A stretch of DNA of 64,000 bases from PKWO01 sp036384915 (GCA_036384915.1 DASVLJ010000027.1:62001-126000), one strand, 5' to 3'. Shown: positions 45,222 to 56,234, numbered from the stretch's first letter. Numbers and translations: made by a program. Notes: generated from the letters alone by a model not told the origin.

Positions 45222-46598
45222 ATGCTGACTCTCACTCAAGGTATCTTCAAGGCTTATGACATACGCGGCATCGTGGGCAAGACCCTCGATGCATCGATCG
45301 CGCGCAAGATCGGCCATGCTTTCGGCAGTGCCGCCGTCAAGAAGGGCGAGCGTACCGTTGTCATCGGCAAGGATGGCCGGCTCTCCGGTCCCGAATTGAC
45401 CAGCGCGCTGGCCCAGGGCTTGCAGGATGCCGGCGTCGACGTCATTGATCTCGGCATCGTCGCCACGCCCATGGTGTATTTCGGCACGCACGTGCTCGAC
45501 GCCAGATCCGGCATCATGGTCACAGGCAGTCACAATCCGCCCGACTACAACGGTTTCAAGATGGTACTGGCCGGCGAAGCCATCTATGGCGACGCGATCC
45601 AGGCCTTGTACAAGGCGATCCTGGCCGAAGACTATACGCATGGCAAGGGCAGCCACCGTACGCACGACATCCGTGAAGCCTATCTGTCGCGCATCATCGG
45701 CGACGTCAAGCTGGCGCGTCCGATGAAGATCGCCGTCGATTGCGGCAACGGCGTGGCAGGCGCCTTCGCCGGTGCGCTGTATCGCGGCATGGGCTGTGAA
45801 GTCGAAGAAATGTTCTGCGAAGTCGACGGTAACTTCCCCAACCACCATCCCGACCCCGCCCACCCGGAAAACCTGCAAGACCTGATCCGCGCGCTCAAGG
45901 ATGGCCCTTCGGAAATCGGCCTGGCCTTCGACGGCGACGGCGACCGTCTCGGTGTCGTGACCAAGGACGGCCAGATCATCTATCCCGACCGCCAATTGAT
46001 GCTGTTCGCCGAAGATGTGCTGACGCGTCATGCCGGCGGCGACATCCTGTACGACGTCAAGTGCACACGCCACCTTGACGGCTGGATCAGTGCGCGCGGC
46101 GGCAAGCCGCTGATGTGGAAAACCGGGCACTCGCTGGTCAAGGCCAAGATGCGCGAAACCGGCGCCCCGCTGGGCGGCGAGATGAGCGGACATGTCTTCT
46201 TCAAGGACCGCTGGTATGGCTTCGACGACGGCATGTATGCCGGCGCACGCATGCTGGAATTGCTCTCGCGCGTGCAAGACCCTTCGGCTGTGCTGAATGC
46301 GCTGCCGCAATCCTCGTCGACACCGGAGTTGCAATTGCCCCTGAAGGATGGCGAGAACTTCAGCCTGATCGCGCAACTGCAGGAGACCGCCAAGTTCCCC
46401 GGCGCCGACCGCGTGGTGACCATCGACGGCTTGCGCGTGGAATATCCGGACGGCTTCGGCCTGGCGCGTTCATCCAACACCACGCCGGTGGTGGTGATGC
46501 GCTTCGAAGGTGAAACGCAGGCGGCGCTTGATCGCATCCAGGCCGAGTTCAAGCGCGTGATCCTGGCGGCCAAGAGCGACGCGGCATTGCCATTTTGA
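45222..46598 (+). CDS. phosphomannomutase/phosphoglucomutase
   Basis: 458 residues, AlgC-like. The phosphoserine loop is VTGSHNPPDYNGFKM near residue 103, the metal loop is AFDGDGDRLGVV near residue 238, and the sugar loop is GGEMSGHVFFKDRWYGFDDG. It interconverts hexose-6-phosphate and hexose-1-phosphate, providing mannose-1-phosphate for ManC and glucose-1-phosphate for RfbA. The gene runs into waaC with a 4-base overlap. Confidence 0.95.
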   Translation: MLTLTQGIFKAYDIRGIVGKTLDASIARKIGHAFGSAAVKKGERTVVIGKDGRLSGPELTSALAQGLQDAGVDVIDLGIVATPMVYFGTHVLDARSGIMVTGSHNPPDYNGFKMVLAGEAIYGDAIQALYKAILAEDYTHGKGSHRTHDIREAYLSRIIGDVKLARPMKIAVDCGNGVAGAFAGALYRGMGCEVEEMFCEVDGNFPNHHPDPAHPENLQDLIRALKDGPSEIGLAFDGDGDRLGVVTKDGQIIYPDRQLMLFAEDVLTRHAGGDILYDVKCTRHLDGWISARGGKPLMWKTGHSLVKAKMRETGAPLGGEMSGHVFFKDRWYGFDDGMYAGARMLELLSRVQDPSAVLNALPQSSSTPELQLPLKDGENFSLIAQLQETAKFPGADRVVTIDGLRVEYPDGFGLARSSNTTPVVVMRFEGETQAALDRIQAEFKRVILAAKSDAALPF

Positions 46599-47584
46599 AG
46601 ATACTGATCGTCCGTGTTTCGTCGCTCGGCGACGTGGTGCATAACATGCCCATGGTCGCCGACATCCATCGCTTCTATCCCGATGCCACGATAGACTGGG
46701 TGGTCGAAGAGGGCTATACCGAACTGGTGGCCTTGAACGGCGCCGTGCGCAGGGTGATCCCGTTTGCCTTGCGCAGGTGGCGCAAGGGTTTGCTTTTGCG
46801 CACCACGCGTGCCGAAATGCGCGAGTTCTACCGCCAGCTGCAGGAAGAGGCTTATGACTACGTATTCGATACGCAAGGCTTGCTCAAGACCGCCGTCGTC
46901 ATGCGCCTGGCGCGTCTGAACGTGGGTGGGCGGCGCGTCGGCCTCGGCAATGCCACGGAGGGCTCGGGCTACGAGCCTATCTCGCGCGTGTTCCACGACT
47001 TGAGCGTGCCGGTGGGCTTGCGCCTGCACGCGGTGGAACGTGCGCGCACGGTGGCGGCCAAGGCCATGGGCTATGCGATCGACCATAAGCCGCCCGAATT
47101 CAACCTGGCGCCGCCCTCGACGCGCGCCACCTCGTCAGCGTGGCTGCCCGAGTCGCCCTATGCCGTGTTCTTTCACGGCACGGCGCGCGCCGCCAAGCAA
47201 TGGCCGCAACAGAATTGGGTGGAACTGGGGCGCCACTTGCAGGCGCGCAAGCTGCCCGTGCTGCTGCCCTGGGGCAGCGAGGAAGAGCGCAAGGCGGCGC
47301 AAACGCTGCAGCAGCAGATGCCGGGCGCCATCGTGCTGCCCAGGCTGCCGCTGATGGAGGCGATTTTGCTGGCCCAGCGTGCGGCGCTCGTGGTCGGTGT
47401 CGATACCGGCCTGACCCACGTGGGTGCCGCGTATTGCCGCCCAACGGTGGAAATCTATGGCGATTCGCCGCGCTGGAAGACCGAGGGGAATTGGTCGCCC
47501 AATATCATCAATCTGGGCGATGAGGGCATACCGCCCGGGGCTGCCGAGGTGATTACAGCGGTTGACGGTTTGTTAACTGCCTGA
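46595..47584 (+). CDS. waaC: lipopolysaccharide heptosyltransferase I
   Basis: 329 residues from a TTG overlapping the mutase stop. GT9 features are KILIVRVSSLGDVVHNMPMVADI at the start, DTQGLLKTAVVMRLAR, FFHGTARAAKQWPQQNW and GVDTGLTHVGAAYCRPTVEIYG. WaaC adds the first L-glycero-D-manno-heptose to Kdo2-lipid A on the cytoplasmic side of the inner membrane. Next to kdoO and waaA, forming an inner-core block. Confidence 0.96.
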   Translation: MKILIVRVSSLGDVVHNMPMVADIHRFYPDATIDWVVEEGYTELVALNGAVRRVIPFALRRWRKGLLLRTTRAEMREFYRQLQEEAYDYVFDTQGLLKTAVVMRLARLNVGGRRVGLGNATEGSGYEPISRVFHDLSVPVGLRLHAVERARTVAAKAMGYAIDHKPPEFNLAPPSTRATSSAWLPESPYAVFFHGTARAAKQWPQQNWVELGRHLQARKLPVLLPWGSEEERKAAQTLQQQMPGAIVLPRLPLMEAILLAQRAALVVGVDTGLTHVGAAYCRPTVEIYGDSPRWKTEGNWSPNIINLGDEGIPPGAAEVITAVDGLLTA

Positions 47585-47608
47585 GGCTGTGCCGGACGCT
47601 TCCGTATC

Positions 47609-48493
47609 ATGGATAATACCGGCATGGAACAGCAAATCGTTGAAATCGACGGCACCAGCTGGCAGCCCGAATTGGTCCACACCGACTGGATCGCCGCGCT
47701 CGAAGCCGGCAAAGTCCTGTATTTTCCCCGCCTGGCGTTCGAACTCCAGGAAGGCGAAAAGCGCTTCCTCGACCCGGCCGTGCGTGATCCCAAGTCGCGC
47801 AATATCAGCCTTGATGCCAAGGGGAATTTGAAAGGCGCCGTCGGCGACGCCGCCGCCCAGGCTCAGCTGGCCGCGATGATCGCGCGTTTCCGCAAACAGG
47901 CGCGCTCGCTGATCGATGCCATCCTGCCGCGCTATATGGATGCGCTGCGTCTGGCGCCGACCAGTTTCCGTCCCATGCAAGTGGAGAGCCGCACGCAATC
48001 CTGGCGTGCCGACGACAGGCGCCTGCACGTCGATGCGTTTCCCTCGCGCCCGAATTACGGCGAGCGCATCTTGCGCGTGTTTGCCAATCTCAATCCCGAA
48101 GGCACGCCGCGCGTGTGGCGCGTCGGCGAACCGTTCGAGCAGGTGGCGCGCCGCTTCCTTCCGCGCGCCAAGCCTTATTCTGCTTGGCAAGCCAAAGCGC
48201 TCAACATGCTGCACGTCACCAAATCGCTGCGCAGCGAATACGACCACTTGATGCTGCAACTGCATGACGGCATGAAGTCCGACATGGATTACCAGAAAAA
48301 CGCGCAGCAGGTGACGATGCCTTTCGCTGCCGGTTCGGTATGGGTCTGCTTTTCCGACCAGACTTCGCATGCGGTGATGTCCGGCCAGTACATGATGGAG
48401 CAGACCCTGCATCTCGCGGCGGACCAGCAATACCACCCCGAAGCCAGCCCGCTGGCCATCCTTACGCGCCTGACGGGCCGCCAGCTCGTGTGA
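47609..48493 (+). CDS. kdoO: Kdo 3-hydroxylase (Fe(II)/2-oxoglutarate dioxygenase)
   Basis: 294 residues. The iron-binding HxD is in RRLHVDAFPSRP near residue 147 and the distal His is in CFSDQTSHAVMSGQ near residue 260. The protein begins with a variable 30 residues and carries the typical GKVLYFPRLAFEL and LRVFANLNPEG segments. KdoO, described in Burkholderia and Yersinia, hydroxylates the outer Kdo of lipid A. Its placement between waaC and waaA supports the call. It overlaps waaA by 1 base. Confidence 0.88.
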   Translation: MDNTGMEQQIVEIDGTSWQPELVHTDWIAALEAGKVLYFPRLAFELQEGEKRFLDPAVRDPKSRNISLDAKGNLKGAVGDAAAQAQLAAMIARFRKQARSLIDAILPRYMDALRLAPTSFRPMQVESRTQSWRADDRRLHVDAFPSRPNYGERILRVFANLNPEGTPRVWRVGEPFEQVARRFLPRAKPYSAWQAKALNMLHVTKSLRSEYDHLMLQLHDGMKSDMDYQKNAQQVTMPFAAGSVWVCFSDQTSHAVMSGQYMMEQTLHLAADQQYHPEASPLAILTRLTGRQLV

Positions 48494-49770
48494 TGAGATT
48501 TTTATACAGCCTCGCCTGGCGCATTGCGCTGCCGCTGGTACTGCTGCGCTTGTGGTGGCGCGGACGCAAGGAACCCGGCTATCGGCGCAATATCGGCGAG
48601 CGACTCGGTTTTTACTCGGGGCCGTCGTATGGCGAGCGGCGCCAGCCCGTGCTATGGGTGCATGCGGTCTCGGTCGGCGAGACGCGCGCGGCCGAACCCC
48701 TGGTCGACGCGTTGCTGCGCCATTACCCCGAGCACGTCATCCTTCTTACCCACATGACGCCGACCGGGCGTGCTACCGGCAAGGCCTTGTTTGCCAGCTA
48801 TGCCACGCGCGTGGTGCAATGCTATTTGCCCTACGATATCGGCAGCATGGTGGCGCGCTTCCTCAAGCATTTTTCGCCCCAGGTGTGCATTTTGATGGAG
48901 ACCGAGGTCTGGCCCAATATGGTGGCGCAATGCGTGCGCAGCGGTGTGCCGGTGGCCCTGGTCAATGCGCGCCTCTCGGAGCGCTCGCTGGCGCGCGGCC
49001 AGCGCATGGCGACGCTGATGGGCGAAGCGGCGCGCTCGCTCTCATGTGTGGCCGCACAGACGGCGGCCGACGCGGCGCGATTGTCTTCACTCGGTGCACG
49101 CAACACCCATGTCACGGGCTCGATCAAATTCGATGTCGAGCCGCCCGCCAATGCACAAGACGACGGCGAAGCCCTGCGCAGCCATTTCGGCAAGCGCCCC
49201 GTTCTCTTGTGCGCCAGCACGCGCGACGGCGAAGAAGCGATGATTCTCGATGCCTTGCGCGAGATCGACCTGGGCGACGCCCTGCTCGCCATCGTGCCGC
49301 GCCATCCGCAGCGCTTCAACGATGTGGCGCGCCTGGTTGCTTCGCGCGGCTTGTCCATGGTGCGCCGTTCGGCCATGGTCGAAGGCAGCGTGCCGCCCGA
49401 GGTGAAAGTGCTGTTGGGCGATTCGATGGGCGAGATGTTCACCTACTATGCTGCCTGCGACGTGGCCTATATCGGCGGCAGCCTGTTGCCCCTGGGCGGG
49501 CAAAACCTGATCGAGGCCAGCGCGCTGGGCAAGCCGGTGCTGCTGGGGCCGCACACCTTCAACTTCAGTCTGGTCAGCGAAGATGCGATCGCAGCCGGCG
49601 CGGCCTTGCGCGTCGAGGATGCGCGCACCATGCTGCGCGCGGCGGTGCATTTGCTGAACGATCCTGCGCGGCGCGAAGAGATGGGAGCGAAAGCCCTGGC
49701 ATTCGCGGCCCAGCATCGCGGGGCCGCGCAGCGGACGATGGCCTTGTTGCAGCCTTTGGTGGCGCAGTAA
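48493..49770 (+). CDS. waaA: 3-deoxy-D-manno-octulosonic acid transferase
   Basis: 425 residues from the ATG at 48493, sharing a base with the kdoO stop; a longer in-frame start at 48340 is inside kdoO. The N-terminal helix anchors it to the inner membrane. GT30 motifs are VLWVHAVSVGETRAAEPLV with the catalytic Glu, METEVWPNMVAQC, and GGSLLPLGGQNLIEASALGKPVLLGPHTFNF. It adds Kdo to lipid IVA. Last gene of the long plus-strand envelope region, ending at a palindromic repeat. Confidence 0.97.
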   Translation: MRFLYSLAWRIALPLVLLRLWWRGRKEPGYRRNIGERLGFYSGPSYGERRQPVLWVHAVSVGETRAAEPLVDALLRHYPEHVILLTHMTPTGRATGKALFASYATRVVQCYLPYDIGSMVARFLKHFSPQVCILMETEVWPNMVAQCVRSGVPVALVNARLSERSLARGQRMATLMGEAARSLSCVAAQTAADAARLSSLGARNTHVTGSIKFDVEPPANAQDDGEALRSHFGKRPVLLCASTRDGEEAMILDALREIDLGDALLAIVPRHPQRFNDVARLVASRGLSMVRRSAMVEGSVPPEVKVLLGDSMGEMFTYYAACDVAYIGGSLLPLGGQNLIEASALGKPVLLGPHTFNFSLVSEDAIAAGAALRVEDARTMLRAAVHLLNDPARREEMGAKALAFAAQHRGAAQRTMALLQPLVAQ

Positions 49771-49778
49771 AGGATTGG

Positions 49779-49893
49779 GTAGGTTGGCGCCGAGCCGCAG
49801 GCGAAGCCCAACACGCTGAGGTTGGGTCAACGACTTCGACTTTGATGGAAAAGTAGTTTTTGTTGGGCTTCGCTGCGCTCAGCACCAACCTAC
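49779..49893. repeat. second locus of the GTAGGTTGG palindromic repeat
   Basis: The outer arms 49779-49787 and 49885-49893 are perfect 9-base complements, and both halves contain the GAAGCCCAAC/GTTGGGCTTC core. It separates converging waaA and the tolC-like gene, where it can act as a two-way terminator. Confidence 0.8.
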
Positions 49894-49899
49894 TCGAAT

Positions 49900-51228
49900 T
49901 TAGTGCGCCAACAAGCCGTTAACCGCAACCAGATCCTCTTCCTTCAAGGACCCTGCGGCCGACTTCAAACGCAAGCCGTTGACGATGGTGTCGTAGCGCG
50001 CCTTGGCCAAGGTCTGGCGTGTGGAATAAAGCTGCTGCTGCGCGTTCAACACGTCGATGTTGATGCGGATGCCGACTTGGTAACCGAGCTGGTTCGACTC
50101 GAGCGAAGTCTTGGACGACACTTCGGCCGCCTCGTACGCCGCCACCTGCGACAAGCCGCTGGCCACGCCGAGGTAGGATTGGCGCGCGTTCTGCGCGGCA
50201 GTACGCTTGGCCGCCTCAAGATCCTGCTTGGATTTCTCTTCCAGCGCCACGGCTTCCTTTACCTTGCTGCTCACGCTGAAGCCGGAAAAGATCGGGATGC
50301 TCCATTGCACGCCAACGCTGCTTTGGTCCGAGGTGCCGGCAGGATAGAGCACGTTGTCGCCGCCTTGATAATTGTGTGCGCGTTGGAGCACGATGTCCGC
50401 CGTCGGCAAATGTCCTTCGCGGTTGGCCTTCACGGTGCGGTGAGCGATTTCGACGTTGATCTGGCTGTTGACCACGTTAAAGTTCTGATTCTCAGCGCTC
50501 GATACCCAGGTATCCATCTTGGCCGGTTCGGGCATGGTGAGCTTGACGCCGGGGCGCAGCGAAGATAAGTCGCCGGGCGCGCGGCCGATGATCTGCTGCA
50601 GCGCCGTGCGCTTGATTTCCAGGTCATTTTGCGCGGCCAGTTCCTGCGCCACGGCCAAGTCGTAGCGCGATTGCGCTTCATTGGTGTCCGTAATGGTGGT
50701 GGTGCCGACTTCGAAATTGCGCTTGGCCGAGGCGAGCTGTTCCGTGATCGCTACCTTGTTGGCCTGGATCGAAGTGAGCGTGTCTTGTGCGGTCAAGACA
50801 TCGAAATAGGCTTGCGCCACGCGCAGGATCAAGTCTTCCTGCGCCTGCGAGAATTGTGCCTCGGTCGAGGTGGCCGAGAGCAGGCCAATCTGATATTGCT
50901 CCCAGTTGGCCATGCGGAACAGCGGTTGCGTCAGCGTCGCCGTGTAGCCGTTGCTCGGGTAGCGCGTATCGATGGCGCCGAATCCCGGCGAAGTCGGGTC
51001 CTCGCGCAGGTTGTTCTTGAAGAACGAGCCGGTGATGCCGACTGTGGGCAGCAAGCCAGCCCGGCCCTGTGTGATCTTTTCCTCACCTGCCGTCATGGAC
51101 GCCCGGGCGCTGGCATAGACCGGGTCGTTGGTCAATGCTTCCTTGTAGATCTGCAGCAGGTCTTCGGCCTGCGCGTTCATCGAGACCAGGGCGCCGGCTA
51201 CCATTGCGGCGATGAGGGAAAGGCGCAT
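49900..51228 (-). CDS. TolC family outer membrane channel protein
   Basis: 442 residues. A signal peptide (MRLSLIAAMVAGALVSMNAQA) is followed by two outer-membrane efflux protein repeats beginning LLQIYKEALTNDPVYASARA and, in the second half, ALEEKSKQDLEAAKRTAAQNARQSYLG. The GVQWSIPIFSG segment is typical of TolC. It should form the trimeric exit duct for efflux pumps or type I secretion. Gene order with the rhodanese and Pcm-like genes suggests one operon on the minus strand. Confidence 0.93.
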   Translation of the reverse strand: MRLSLIAAMVAGALVSMNAQAEDLLQIYKEALTNDPVYASARASMTAGEEKITQGRAGLLPTVGITGSFFKNNLREDPTSPGFGAIDTRYPSNGYTATLTQPLFRMANWEQYQIGLLSATSTEAQFSQAQEDLILRVAQAYFDVLTAQDTLTSIQANKVAITEQLASAKRNFEVGTTTITDTNEAQSRYDLAVAQELAAQNDLEIKRTALQQIIGRAPGDLSSLRPGVKLTMPEPAKMDTWVSSAENQNFNVVNSQINVEIAHRTVKANREGHLPTADIVLQRAHNYQGGDNVLYPAGTSDQSSVGVQWSIPIFSGFSVSSKVKEAVALEEKSKQDLEAAKRTAAQNARQSYLGVASGLSQVAAYEAAEVSSKTSLESNQLGYQVGIRINIDVLNAQQQLYSTRQTLAKARYDTIVNGLRLKSAAGSLKEEDLVAVNGLLAH

Positions 51229-51254
51229 TACATTCTCCGAACGTTAATGTGGTT

Positions 51255-51578
51255 TTAGTACGTCGGCATGCCCGGGTCGACTTGCTGCGACCAGGCGTGC
51301 ACGCCGCCGGTGAGGTTGCTTACCTTGCTAAAACCGTTACGTTCGAGGAATGCGGCCACTTGCATGCTGCGTCCGCCGTGATGGCAGATACAGACGATTT
51401 CCGCCTCGGGATCGAGTTCTTCGATGCGCGCCGGCACGGTATTCATCGGCATCAGCGTCACATCGTCGATATGGCAGATCTCATATTCCCGTTGCTCGCG
51501 TACGTCCAGCAAGAGCGGACGGGGGCGCGAGCCGTCGGCAAGCCAAGCAGCCAATTGGGGAGCCGTCAGTTGTTGCAT
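51255..51578 (-). CDS. rhodanese-like sulfurtransferase, single domain
   Basis: 107 residues, one rhodanese domain. LLLDVREQREYEICHI gives the conserved Asp/Glu region, and the catalytic Cys sits in CICHHGGRSMQVAAFL near residue 70. C-terminal GGVHAWSQQVDPGMPTY is typical for this family. Probably cytoplasmic. It is 3 bases downstream of the Pcm-like gene. Confidence 0.92.
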   Translation of the reverse strand: MQQLTAPQLAAWLADGSRPRPLLLDVREQREYEICHIDDVTLMPMNTVPARIEELDPEAEIVCICHHGGRSMQVAAFLERNGFSKVSNLTGGVHAWSQQVDPGMPTY

Positions 51579-51581
51579 GGC

Positions 51582-52232
51582 TCAGAACTGGAAATGCGAA
51601 GGCGCTGCCGCATGCTGCAGGGGCTTGATGCAGGTCTCGAACAGCTTCACGGTTTCAAAAACGGAGTCGGAGACGCGCGTGATGCATTGCGCGCTCATGA
51701 CGGGCTCTTCGCCGATCACGGCGAGCAGGCGGCCGCCGACTTTCAATTGCTTGAGGAAGGCTTCCGGCAAGACCGGCAGCGATCCTGAAATCACGATCAC
51801 GTCATAGGCTTCGCTGCCCCATCCATGGGCGCCGTCGCCCTCGACCACGTCCACATTGGTCACGCCGTAGGCAGCCAGGTTCTTCGCGGCCAGCTCTTTC
51901 AACTCAGGAAGGATTTCGACCGTGGTGACGTGGCGCGCCCGGTGCGCCAGCAAGGCCGCCATATAGCCCGAGCCTGCGCCGATTTCGAGCGCGGTCTCGT
52001 GCTTCTTGATCTTGGCTTCCTGCAGCAGGCGCGCTTCGAACTTGGGCGTCAACATGTTCTCGCCGCCAGGCAGCGGAATCTCTGTGTCGAAAAAGGCCAG
52101 GTCCTTGTAGGCTTGCGGGACGAATTGCTCGCGCTTGACCACGACCAGCAGGTCGAGGACGTCCTGATCCAGCACGTCCCACGGACGGATCTGCTGTTCG
52201 ATCATGTTGAAGCGGGCTTTTTCGATATTCAT
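51582..52232 (-). CDS. protein-L-isoaspartate O-methyltransferase family protein
   Basis: 216 residues from the ATG at 52232; an earlier start at 52265 would add 11 residues. Motif I is ALEIGAGSGYMAALLAH near residue 78 and the protein has NMIEQQIRPWDV near the start, a hallmark of the proteobacterial Pcm-like group beside tolC. Unlike canonical Pcm it lacks the clear substrate loop DRALPI, so repair of isoaspartate is not certain. The substrate may differ. Confidence 0.9.
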   Translation of the reverse strand: MNIEKARFNMIEQQIRPWDVLDQDVLDLLVVVKREQFVPQAYKDLAFFDTEIPLPGGENMLTPKFEARLLQEAKIKKHETALEIGAGSGYMAALLAHRARHVTTVEILPELKELAAKNLAAYGVTNVDVVEGDGAHGWGSEAYDVIVISGSLPVLPEAFLKQLKVGGRLLAVIGEEPVMSAQCITRVSDSVFETVKLFETCIKPLQHAAAPSHFQF

Positions 52233-52529
52233 GATGACCACTCGTTTAGTGAAGAAAGATGGCATTTTATCGTTGATTCGCTGCCTGTTTCAAAGGCGAA
52301 CCCCTTTTCGGCAGAGACGTGCATCCTTCTCCAATGGGCGCCATCTTAACCAGCCGCCGTCGTTAGCGCATGCACAATGCGATAGTCCGTCGATTTAAGG
52401 GGATAGACGCACGAAAACAGGCACCGACCGTGAGAACTGTTTTCAAAAAGCCCATGGCGCCGGTGCTCCAAGTGGTACTGTCGGCGGCGCTCCGCTTGGA
52501 CCTGCTCATTTTGAAAACGGTTCTGTTAT

Positions 52530-53180
52530 TTATTTTTCCGGCTCCAGCAAGCCGTTGAACAAGATATCGATATAGGTATTCAAATAAGCGACCGGCTCGA
52601 CCGGCGCCGGCTGGCAGAACGCGAACGAATGTTTCCAGAGCATCAATTTGATCATCGGCGCCACGATCACCATGGTCACCTGTTCCGGATCGTGCTGACG
52701 CAATTCGCCGCGCGCCATGCCGCGTTCGAGCGCGCGCTGGATGATGGCGTTGCCGCGCCGGATGAACTCGTCGTGGTAGAACCTTGCCACCTCGGGGAAA
52801 TTGCCCGATTCGGCCAGCATCAGCTTGGTGATGCCGGAGAGCTGGGTTTCGCCCATGTGGCTCCACCAGCGCATCATCAAGTCACGCAGCAGATCGCGGC
52901 TGTGGCCTTCGAAATGGTCCATCGCCTGTTCGGCCTCGCCGAGCACGGGCAGCAGGTGTTCCCGGATGACGGCCTTGAACAAGTCTTCCTTGTTCGTGAA
53001 ATACAAATACAATGTACCCTTGGACACGCCTGCCTTGGCGGCCACGTCGTCCAGCCTGGTCGCGGCATAGCCGCGTTCGACGAACAAATCGAGGGCGGCG
53101 GCCAGCAATTCCTGCGGGCGCGCTTCCTTGCGCCGCTCCCAGCGGCCCTTGATCTTGTTAATCGGACAATCCATGTTCAC
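52530..53180 (-). CDS. TetR/AcrR family transcriptional regulator
   Basis: 216 residues from a GTG at 53180, spaced well after GGAG; ATG 53174 is the alternative. The helix-turn-helix is in RLDDVAAKAGVSKGTLYLYFTNKEDLFKAVI near residues 40-72, and the C-terminal part is a helical ligand/dimer domain. Divergent from uppP. Such regulators commonly repress nearby efflux genes; the tolC-like gene 1.3 kb away on the same strand is a possible target. Confidence 0.92.
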   Translation of the reverse strand: MNMDCPINKIKGRWERRKEARPQELLAAALDLFVERGYAATRLDDVAAKAGVSKGTLYLYFTNKEDLFKAVIREHLLPVLGEAEQAMDHFEGHSRDLLRDLMMRWWSHMGETQLSGITKLMLAESGNFPEVARFYHDEFIRRGNAIIQRALERGMARGELRQHDPEQVTMVIVAPMIKLMLWKHSFAFCQPAPVEPVAYLNTYIDILFNGLLEPEK

Positions 53181-53209
53181 GACAACAGACTCCAGTGAAA
53201 TAATAACTT

Positions 53210-53219
53210 ACTCATGAGT
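53210..53219. promoter_or_regulatory. candidate operator of the TetR regulator
   Basis: ACTCATGAGT is a perfect 10-base palindrome in AT-rich sequence 30 bases upstream of the tetR start, extended to TTACTCATGAGTCA. The sequence and place fit autorepression, but no binding evidence exists. Confidence 0.45.
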
Positions 53220-53373
53220 CATTAATATACGCTTCGCAGCGTTTGACGTCAACAAATGTGCTGCTTGTTTGTGCAGGCGCGGCTGCAAATCTTAATATCA
53301 TGGTAACCTTCGAGCCGGGCCGGATCATCCTGCCACATCTGTTCTCATTTCCCATCAGTAACTGGAGATCATC

Positions 53374-54246
53374 TTGCCTGGCAATTGCCCCAGCGACCTC
53401 GACATCGGCTTCGCCGCCCTCAGCTATCTTCAAGTCGGCATACTCGGCGTGATCCAGGGGATTACCGAACTCTTGCCCATCTCCTCGACCGCCCACATGC
53501 GCGTGATCCCGGCCCTCCTGGGCTGGAATGATCCCGGTTCGGCCTTTTCTGCCGCGATGCAGTTGGCCGCGTTGGCGGCCGTGGTCAGCTATTTCTGGCG
53601 CGACGTGCGCGAAGTGGCTTTCGGCAGCGTTGCCGCCGTGCGCACGCGCGACTACCACAGCCGTGATTTCCGCCTTGCGGTGGCCATCGTGCTGGCGACT
53701 ATTCCTATCGGCATTGCCGGCTTGGCGCTGTCGCCGATTTTGAATGCCTGCAATTCACCGCTGCGCAGCTTGAACGTGATCGGCGCGTCCTGCCTCGTGA
53801 TGGCGTTGCTCTTGGCTATCGCCGAAGTCGCCTGCAAACATTTGCGCGTGGTCGAAAACATGCGCCTGCGCGATGCCTTGATCGTGGGTCTGGCCCAGGT
53901 CGGCGCGCTGATCCCCGGCGTGTCGCGCTCCGGCTCGACCTTGACGGCGGCCTTGTTCCTCAACTTCAAGCGCGAAGAGGCGGCCCGTTTCTCTTTCCTG
54001 CTCGGTCTGCCTGCCATCGCCCTGGCCGGCATGAAGGAATTGTGGGTCTTGCACAAGGCGCATATCCCGCCCGAAGCCTGGAGCCTGCTTTTGTTCGGCA
54101 TCGTGGTGGCGTCGGTCTCGGCTTTCGTCGCGATCTGGGGCTTGATGCGCTTCCTGGAAAAATTCTCCACTTGGCCTTTCGTCGCCTACCGCGCGATATT
54201 GGGCCTTGTACTTCTGATTGGTGTTAACATGGGGGCCTTCCATTAA
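53374..54246 (+). CDS. uppP: undecaprenyl-diphosphatase (BacA family)
   Basis: 290 residues from a TTG after CTGGAGATC. It has about eight membrane spans. The two active-site segments are GVIQGITELLPISSTAHMRV near residue 30 and GVSRSGSTLTAALFLNF near residue 190. HMRVIPALLGWNDPG is a variant of the usual STGHL segment. UppP regenerates undecaprenyl phosphate, used by the WecA-like transferase and peptidoglycan synthesis. Confidence 0.93.
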   Translation: MPGNCPSDLDIGFAALSYLQVGILGVIQGITELLPISSTAHMRVIPALLGWNDPGSAFSAAMQLAALAAVVSYFWRDVREVAFGSVAAVRTRDYHSRDFRLAVAIVLATIPIGIAGLALSPILNACNSPLRSLNVIGASCLVMALLLAIAEVACKHLRVVENMRLRDALIVGLAQVGALIPGVSRSGSTLTAALFLNFKREEAARFSFLLGLPAIALAGMKELWVLHKAHIPPEAWSLLLFGIVVASVSAFVAIWGLMRFLEKFSTWPFVAYRAILGLVLLIGVNMGAFH

Positions 54247-54267
54247 GCAACATAAGTAGTACCCTCC

Positions 54268-56097
<1,830 letters not shown>

Positions 56098-56116
56098 CGC
56101 AAGCGCCTGCTTGGAA

Positions 56117-56142
56117 CCCCTCGCCCGCAGGCGGGAGAGGGG
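56117..56142. repeat. CCCCTCGCCCGC palindromic repeat after recQ
   Basis: CCCCTC and GAGGGG flank CCCGC/GCGGG with one mismatch, forming an 11-bp hairpin 20 bases after the recQ stop, then a purine-rich tail. Similar CCCTCGCCCGC hairpins occur as dispersed repeats in proteobacteria; it can also end recQ transcription. Confidence 0.6.
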
Positions 56143-56234
56143 CAGGGGTGAGGGATGTTGTGCTTAGCCTACGCCTGCTTAACGCAGTCTTTGCATGCAC
56201 AAGCCGTAGGTTATCCAGAATAAATTCGGATGGC

